The notes under the pieces: model-generated | The model's database searches: none | Told to the model about the DNA's origin: nothing | Seen by the model: the letters and a program-made list of their open reading frames with translations, nothing else | Shown: one piece after another, positions 38,041 through 42,154 of the stretch | Position numbering within the stretch: the stretch's first letter is position 1 | Layout of the letters: each line of letters opens with the position of its first letter | Source of the DNA: a gamma proteobacterium symbiont of Ctena orbiculata | Lineage (GTDB): Bacteria > Pseudomonadota > Gammaproteobacteria > Chromatiales > Chromatiaceae | DNA length: 42,154 nt | Assembly (NCBI GenBank): GCA_003094555.1 | Contig: NATW01000107.1 | Location: 1-42,154, forward strand | Direction of reading: 5' to 3' | Program-made: the position numbers and the translations under genes

Positions 38041-38831
38041 TGTCCGAATACACACTGTTCACAGTGCCTTTTTTCAGTGGCTTGCTGGTGGCGTGTTTGC
38101 TTTCAGCTGTCGGTGTGCTGCTGCGCTTGCGCAACGAATGGCTCGCCGCGCTCGGATTCGCTCACCTGGCCGGCGCCAGTGCCTTGGTTGGGCTGGCCAT
38201 CCATCTGCCCGCGGTGGTCGGGGCGACTTTAGGCGCAGCCCTGGGGGCGGTGATCAAGACCCTGGGGCGTTTTCGCGGCAATACGGTCTATGCACTTATG
38301 ATCCTTGCCGGTTGGTCCATCACCCTGTTGGTTGCCGCAAACACCAGGCTTGGCAGTGTTATGGGTCACGCCATGGTGGAGGGCCAACTCTACTTTGCGG
38401 ACTATTCGCATCTTACAGCCGCAGTGATACTGGCGGTCGCTACAGTGGCCGGATTCTATTGGCTGATGCCAATCGTAGTCCGTAACCGATTCTTTCCCGG
38501 ACATGATGCCGCAAATCGGCTGCCGGCATGGCGCTGGCATCTCGCATTCGATCTGCTCACAGCATTAGCCATGGCGGTCGCGACCGCCACAGTCGGTCTG
38601 ATGGCTGCCTTCGCTCTGGTGTTTATTCCACCATGGTTGGCATTCCGTTCGGCGGGAAACTGGAAACAGGCGCTTGTGATCAGTGTGAGTTTTGGCACCG
38701 CCCTCTACATTGCAGCTTTCTTGTTTGCCCTATGGCTAGATCAGCCTTTTGGCCCTGTTCTTGTGGCTCTGATGCTTGTTGTTGCAGGGGGTCTGCAGAG
38801 GCTAAAATCGCAGCAATCCATTCTCAGTTAG
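38040..38831 (+). CDS. Metal (zinc) ABC transporter permease, second system
   Basis: A 263-residue ABC-3 family permease with about seven to eight hydrophobic helices. It has the family opening in diverged form (LLACLLSAVGVLLRLRNEWLAALGFAHLAGA) and the cytoplasmic coupling region near MAVATATVGLMAAFALVFIPPWLA. ATG at 38040 overlaps the ATPase stop. It completes a rightward operon of outer-membrane protein, binding protein, ATPase and permease. Confidence 0.87.
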   Translation: MSEYTLFTVPFFSGLLVACLLSAVGVLLRLRNEWLAALGFAHLAGASALVGLAIHLPAVVGATLGAALGAVIKTLGRFRGNTVYALMILAGWSITLLVAANTRLGSVMGHAMVEGQLYFADYSHLTAAVILAVATVAGFYWLMPIVVRNRFFPGHDAANRLPAWRWHLAFDLLTALAMAVATATVGLMAAFALVFIPPWLAFRSAGNWKQALVISVSFGTALYIAAFLFALWLDQPFGPVLVALMLVVAGGLQRLKSQQSILS

Positions 38832-39217
38832 CACACATCCGTACTCGTTGATTAACTGGTTTTTCCTTTCCTTACATTTCCATGTGGCGTTTCATTTCAG
38901 ATTCAGATAACCGCTTGATTTTCTGTTAGACTAGGCCCGAATTAGGGTCATGTTACGCTTTACTTTGTAGATTCGTATCAACATAAGTATCAGGCAATTA
39001 CCGACAATTCTATTAGTTATCGAACAATCAGGGTGAGAGGTCAGGGACGATGGCAAGAAAACCGTTCACACCAACCTTCCTTTTAAAATCCTCGGGCAGC
39101 TCGCCCAGATCACCCGGATTGTTTCTCATACTAGGCCGCATCTGCACTATTCGTAAAAGTAAAGAAAGTGTTTAAGGTAATGTTAGGCCTATCAAAGCAA
39201 TTGAGAATACAAGAGCA
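38832..39217. other. AT-rich intergenic stretch between the zinc island and a cassette-like gene
   Basis: No long gene is present. It contains a 37-codon minus-strand ORF (39028-39141) and, at its right end, GTTAGGCC (39182-39189), discussed with the cassette-like element. No clear terminator follows the permease gene. Confidence 0.5.
39028..39141 (-). CDS. Possible micro-ORF or mobile-element remnant (37 aa)
   Basis: The minus strand reads MRPSMRNNPGDLGELPEDF and then KRKVGVNGFLAIVPDLSP before TGA. The amino-acid mix looks protein-like and the opposite strand (MARKPFTPTF..., 39050-39175) looks less so. There is no clear Shine-Dalgarno. It may be the end of a lost gene. I recognise no family. 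Confidence 0.25.
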   Translation of the reverse strand: MRPSMRNNPGDLGELPEDFKRKVGVNGFLAIVPDLSP

Positions 39218-39710
39218 ATGGAAGACATACTTACATCTGTATCCATCTTGGTGGTCCTTTTCACGTTCATTTTTGGGTATCTGGAACGGAGAGCATCTGA
39301 CAGGCGAAAAAGAACTCTGGAATTCTTGTTAAAAGTAATTGAAAGCGATGGTCCAATACACGAAGCGCACCTAAAGTTCGCGGCATGGGCAGCTGCATCA
39401 AGAGTGTTCGAGGACGACCAAGTAACGGCAGAGGACGATGAAGTGATAATTCGACTGTTGGATTACTACGATCTAATAGCGGATACGGCCAAGAAAAAGG
39501 TAATCGATAAAGAGATGGTCATCTTACATTTAGGAGGAAGAATGCGATCAACTTACTCCGTTTTATCCAACTACGTAATACATAGAAGAAAAAGGCTTAG
39601 GAGAGAGGGACTGTACAAGGTTTTAGAAGTATTTATTATCAAGGACGTTGCAAACAAAAACGTATAAAGGGCCTAACAATCAGATCAAGGGGATCAATGG
39701 TGTTAAGGCC
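39182..39710 (+). mobile_element. Integron-cassette-like unit around a small AT-rich gene
   Basis: GTTAGGCC (39182-39189) precedes the gene and GGCCTAAC (39670-39677) follows its stop by 2 bp. These are exact reverse complements and fit the GTTRRRY core and RYYYAAC inverse core of attC sites. The 3' side continues AATCAGATCAAGGGGA, like the TAACAAnnnnnTCAAG-type start of attC. It closes with TGTTAAGGCC (39701-39710), nearly complementary to the start. The resulting site (about 41 bp) is shorter than usual attC sites and no integrase is in view. Confidence 0.4.
39218..39667 (+). CDS. Hypothetical membrane-anchored protein, DUF4760-like
   Basis: A 149-residue protein with one N-terminal transmembrane helix (LTSVSILVVLFTFIFGYLERR). 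A basic, helical cytoplasmic domain follows, including a VIIRLLDYYDLIADTAKKKVIDKEM segment. This layout recalls DUF4760 proteins, whose function is unknown; the match is by eye and tentative. The gene is visibly more AT-rich than the zinc island beside it and uses many AGA/ATA-type codons, suggesting transfer. Its flanking core-site-like sequences support a cassette origin. No Shine-Dalgarno is obvious. Confidence 0.65.
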   Translation: MEDILTSVSILVVLFTFIFGYLERRASDRRKRTLEFLLKVIESDGPIHEAHLKFAAWAAASRVFEDDQVTAEDDEVIIRLLDYYDLIADTAKKKVIDKEMVILHLGGRMRSTYSVLSNYVIHRRKRLRREGLYKVLEVFIIKDVANKNV

Positions 39711-39815
39711 AATCTAGGTCAATGGTATCTTTTATTATTTTTTGTTACTGCATGGTACCTCGCTATCATTGCTGCTTGGGTAGCTATCGTGGCAATCTTA
39801 ATCGGCAATGACTAA
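39648..39815 (+). CDS. Possible small membrane peptide (55 aa, TTG start)
   Basis: An open frame overlapping the end of the upstream gene encodes a strongly hydrophobic C-terminal helix (WYLLLFFVTAWYLAIIAAW and on to AILIGND). The only start in frame is TTG at 39648, with AAGG close upstream. The stop is followed by GCTTAAC (39818-39824), another RYYYAAC-type motif followed by AAGAAAATCA. It could be a second tiny cassette gene or chance. The transmembrane composition is the main support. Confidence 0.3.
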   Translation: MQTKTYKGPNNQIKGINGVKANLGQWYLLLFFVTAWYLAIIAAWVAIVAILIGND

Positions 39816-39955
39816 GCGCTTAACAAGAAAATCATGTTGTTCACTATTCGTAGGTAAGCCTGCTGTTTTGAGCGGTGTCATTTTCCTCAGACCATGGCAT
39901 GGTAATGCCATCGGCAATACCCTCAGAACGTGTAGTCAACGTGCTTGGTAATGCT

Positions 39956-39972
39956 AAAAAACACCGTGGTGT
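39956..39972 (-). terminator. Weak minus-strand terminator after the EAL gene
   Basis: On the minus strand an ACACCACGGTGT hairpin is followed by TTTTTT (39956-39961 on the plus strand is A6). It lies about 100 nt beyond the stop of the minus-strand EAL pseudogene. The stem is only 4-5 bp. Confidence 0.3.
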
Positions 39973-39990
39973 AGAAAGCTAATGAGCTCT

Positions 39991-40009
39991 AGCGAACAAA
40001 ATGTTCGCT
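39991..40009. repeat. Perfect 8-bp inverted repeat
   Basis: AGCGAACA and TGTTCGCT are exact reverse complements around an AAA loop, 63 bp downstream of the EAL stop codon. No T-tract follows on either strand. The spacing does not fit the LexA consensus. Confidence 0.5.
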
Positions 40010-40071
40010 GTGGAGTGTCTCTCTGTTGCCCAGTTGGTCAATTGGGATTTTTCCGCTCAATAGATGTGGTG

Positions 40072-42154
40072 CTACATGGCAATAGGACTAGTTAGCCCAG
40101 TTAGCTTTTCATTCAGCAACTTTGTTATGGCATCGGGATCCATTGGCCGGTGAAAATGATATCCTTGAAACTCGTGACAACCAGCTTCAAGTAGGTAGCT
40201 CACCTCATCAGGCGTTTCTACTCCTTCTGCAATAACATTTAAAGCAAGTCCCTTGGCAAGCAGGATTATCGCCTCAACGATTCGTTGTTGATCGTTTATC
40301 TTATCGATATTGGCGATGAAGTTGCGATGGATCTTAAGTCGATCCAACGGGAGTTGTTGTAGATAGGCGAGGGAGGAATAGCCGGTGCCAAAAACATCAA
40401 TGCTGAAACGTATGCCTCGCTCACGCAGGGCAAGTAATTTGTTCCGAACCTCATCCGTATCGGATACCAGGGTCCGTTCAGTGATTTCAAGTTCAATGGT
40501 ATTGGGTTCAATTCCGGCACGACTAATATGCTCTAGGATATAGGTGACGAAGTTATTGTTGTTGAACTGAGAGGGTGAGATATTTATCGCTATGCGGTCG
40601 ATGGCCTGAAGTACGCCGGTATTGGACCATGTTTTCATTTGTATGAGCGCATGGGTCAAAACATAGTCATTGATCTGTAGAATCAAACCGCTTTGCTCCG
40701 CGATGGGAATGAAATCATCAGGACTGACTATGCCCAACTCCTCATCCTCCCAGCGTAATAGTGCCTCTATACCGATGAGGATGCCGTTAGGTTCCACTTT
40801 CGGCTGGTAGACAAGAGTGAACGCATCATGAGCAAGTGCATCGAGCATACGATTGTGGATGCGCAGCCAGCTTTTGGTTGTCTGTTCCATCTCTGATTTA
40901 AAAAACCTCGTAGTATAACGCCCGGCCTGTTTGGCGCTGGCAACGGCGGTATCGGCCTGGGCAAGGATACTAGAGGCTTCCTCATTGCCAAGTGGAAAGA
41001 TGGTAATACCGACGCTTGCCGTAATGCGCACACTATCTCGCTTTAAATAGAAGGGCTGTTCGAGTATCAACATGATCTCGTCAGCGGTGAGTTGCGCAAT
41101 GTGGGCCATATGATCCGCATCCACGGAATCATTGGCGCGTAACAACACGAATTCGTCACTGCCGATATGGGCAAGGGTGTCTCCTTCCTGGGTGATGTAT
41201 TTCAGTCTACGCGCAGTTTCAATGAGAATTTCATCACCGCTGTCGTGTCCCATGGCATCGTTGATCTGCCTTCTTACGCACCGAAATATCGAAGAAAGAG
41301 ATGACACCGCGTTGCAGTTCCCCGTTCTTGACAATCGGATTGCTGATGTACTCAACAGGAAAGGTGTCGCAATTCTTGCGCAAGAAGGTATCGCTGTCTT
41401 CATGGCGGGATTTGCCATGTACCAGGCTTTGTTGTAATGGACAACTATCAGCAATATGTTGACTCTGTTGAGTGAGACACTCGTGGATCAGATTGTGCAG
41501 CGATCGACCGAGCATTTCACTTTGCTGATAGCCGATAAGGTACTCGGCGCGAGAGTTTGCGAAGGTCAGCTCTCCCCTGGCATCGATACCGAGAATGCCC
41601 TCGCCTACCGATTCGAGAATCAGGTGTTGATTGGCTTCGATACTGTGTAAGCGTTCGAAGGCATGGATCTCACGTAGTCTGAAGTGTGAAGCCACGCCGG
41701 TGAAGATAAATATGGTGGGTATGGCAATCAGTGATAACCCCCATGCGGTATTGCGATAGGGCGCTATCATGTACGCCAGTCTGGCAGCGTTGACCATAGA
41801 CACAATCACAAGTTGCCGGGTGAATGGGTTGGGTGAATCACTGGCCTCTTGTGAGGATAACCAGTGATAATTGAATATGCCTTGATCGGTAATCAGTTGG
41901 TCATGTCTGACATGTTGGATATGCCGCCACACATCTGGATAGTCCTCGGAAAATTTACCCTTGTGCAGGTTGTGGTGCAGGTACATGAACAACCACTCCC
42001 TGTCCCTGGATGGGCAGCGGAGATAGTAGCCATTTTGATTGATAAGATGACTTTGACTGTCTGTCAGTACGTCATGGATATCGATCTCATTCATTATGTT
42101 GAGAGCAAGATAGTTAAGAATGAGCAGTCCAATCTTATTTCCTTTGTCATTGGT
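40072..42154 (-). pseudogene. Decayed PAS-GGDEF-EAL cyclic-di-GMP signalling protein (5' end beyond the window)
   Basis: One gene in two frames. The 5' part (from the right edge to 41234) is open to the edge (GNKIGLLILNYLALNI before the first ATG at 42094). It encodes a sensor region, a transmembrane helix (LSLIAIPTIFIFTGV) and a PAS domain ending ISFFDISVRKKAD. Near 41265 the frame jumps to INDAMGHDSGDEIL, so about 45-60 residues of the GGDEF start are deleted. The 3' part (to 40072) has HIGSDEF for RxGGDEF. Its EAL domain keeps EALLRW, EITE and AEGVET but has DVFGTG for DDFGTG and KIH for KID. Both catalytic activities are probably lost. Confidence 0.85.

Larger units (their letters stand above)
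39668..40071. other. Hairpin-rich intergenic stretch
   Basis: Apart from the possible small membrane peptide, it holds ATGGCAT-ggta-ATGCCAT (39894-39911), a terminator-like ACAC/GTGT stem (39961-39972) and AGCGAACA-aaa-TGTTCGCT (39991-40009). No long gene is present. Confidence 0.5.

Noticed and set aside
39991-40009. LexA operator
   Set aside because: CGAAC and GTTCG are separated by 5 rather than 4 bases, and the gammaproteobacterial LexA box has a different sequence.

Overview
The window is a chromosomal replication-origin region from a gammaproteobacterium, probably a Chromatiales-type or sulfur-oxidising lineage. The evidence for the class is the gene order dnaA / rpmH-rnpA-yidD-yidC-mnmE ... 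mnmG-rsmG-parA-parB-atpIBEFHAGDC ... glmU-glmS, the TgpA/DUF58/MoxR cluster, a ZnuABC/Zur system and a DksA2-type protein. The finer placement is inference. The core genes have moderately high GC, while the accessory patch near 39.2-39.8 kb is clearly AT-richer.

Layout. 1-106: AT-rich sequence with DnaA boxes just past the end of dnaA, probably the edge of oriC. 107-1441 (-): dnaA. 1706-5461 (+): rpmH, rnpA, yidD, yidC, mnmE, with a small DUF465 gene at 5588. 5832-9688 (-): MoxR ATPase, DUF58 protein and TgpA-like transglutaminase as one operon. 9772-14075 (+): mnmG, rsmG, parA, parB. 14.1-14.7 kb: degraded DNA holding a dispersed repeat and a peptidoglycan-binding-domain gene remnant. 14684-15555: two genes of unknown role, one encoding a secreted Pro/Gly-rich repeat protein. 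15767-22708: complete F1Fo ATP synthase operon behind a near-consensus promoter. 22762-26623: SlyD-like FKBP, glmU, glmS.

26.7-38.8 kb is a zinc-starvation island. On the minus strand, a Zur-box-like site precedes znuA-znuC-znuB-zur, then a His-rich DUF2796 gene and the decayed remains of a LolD/MacB-type ABC ATPase and permease. A second Zur-box-like site near 34.95 kb sits between two divergent operons. Leftward are two tandem DUF1826 genes, two very small genes, a DksA paralogue lacking its zinc cysteines, and a truncated secreted ORF cut by a repeat element. Rightward are a His-rich outer-membrane protein and a second complete metal ABC transporter (binding protein, ATPase, permease). The inferred logic is that Zur releases both promoters under zinc limitation. 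The cell then gains two uptake routes, an outer-membrane entry protein, a zinc-free DksA substitute and two putative HxD...H metalloproteins.

38.8-42.15 kb is accessory. A small AT-rich gene is flanked by GTTAGGCC and GGCCTAAC, which resemble integron-cassette core sites. After hairpin-rich non-coding DNA comes a decayed PAS-GGDEF-EAL gene that runs off the right edge.

No tRNA, rRNA, CRISPR array, intact transposase or canonical parS site was seen. All family assignments come from reading the sequence without database searches.
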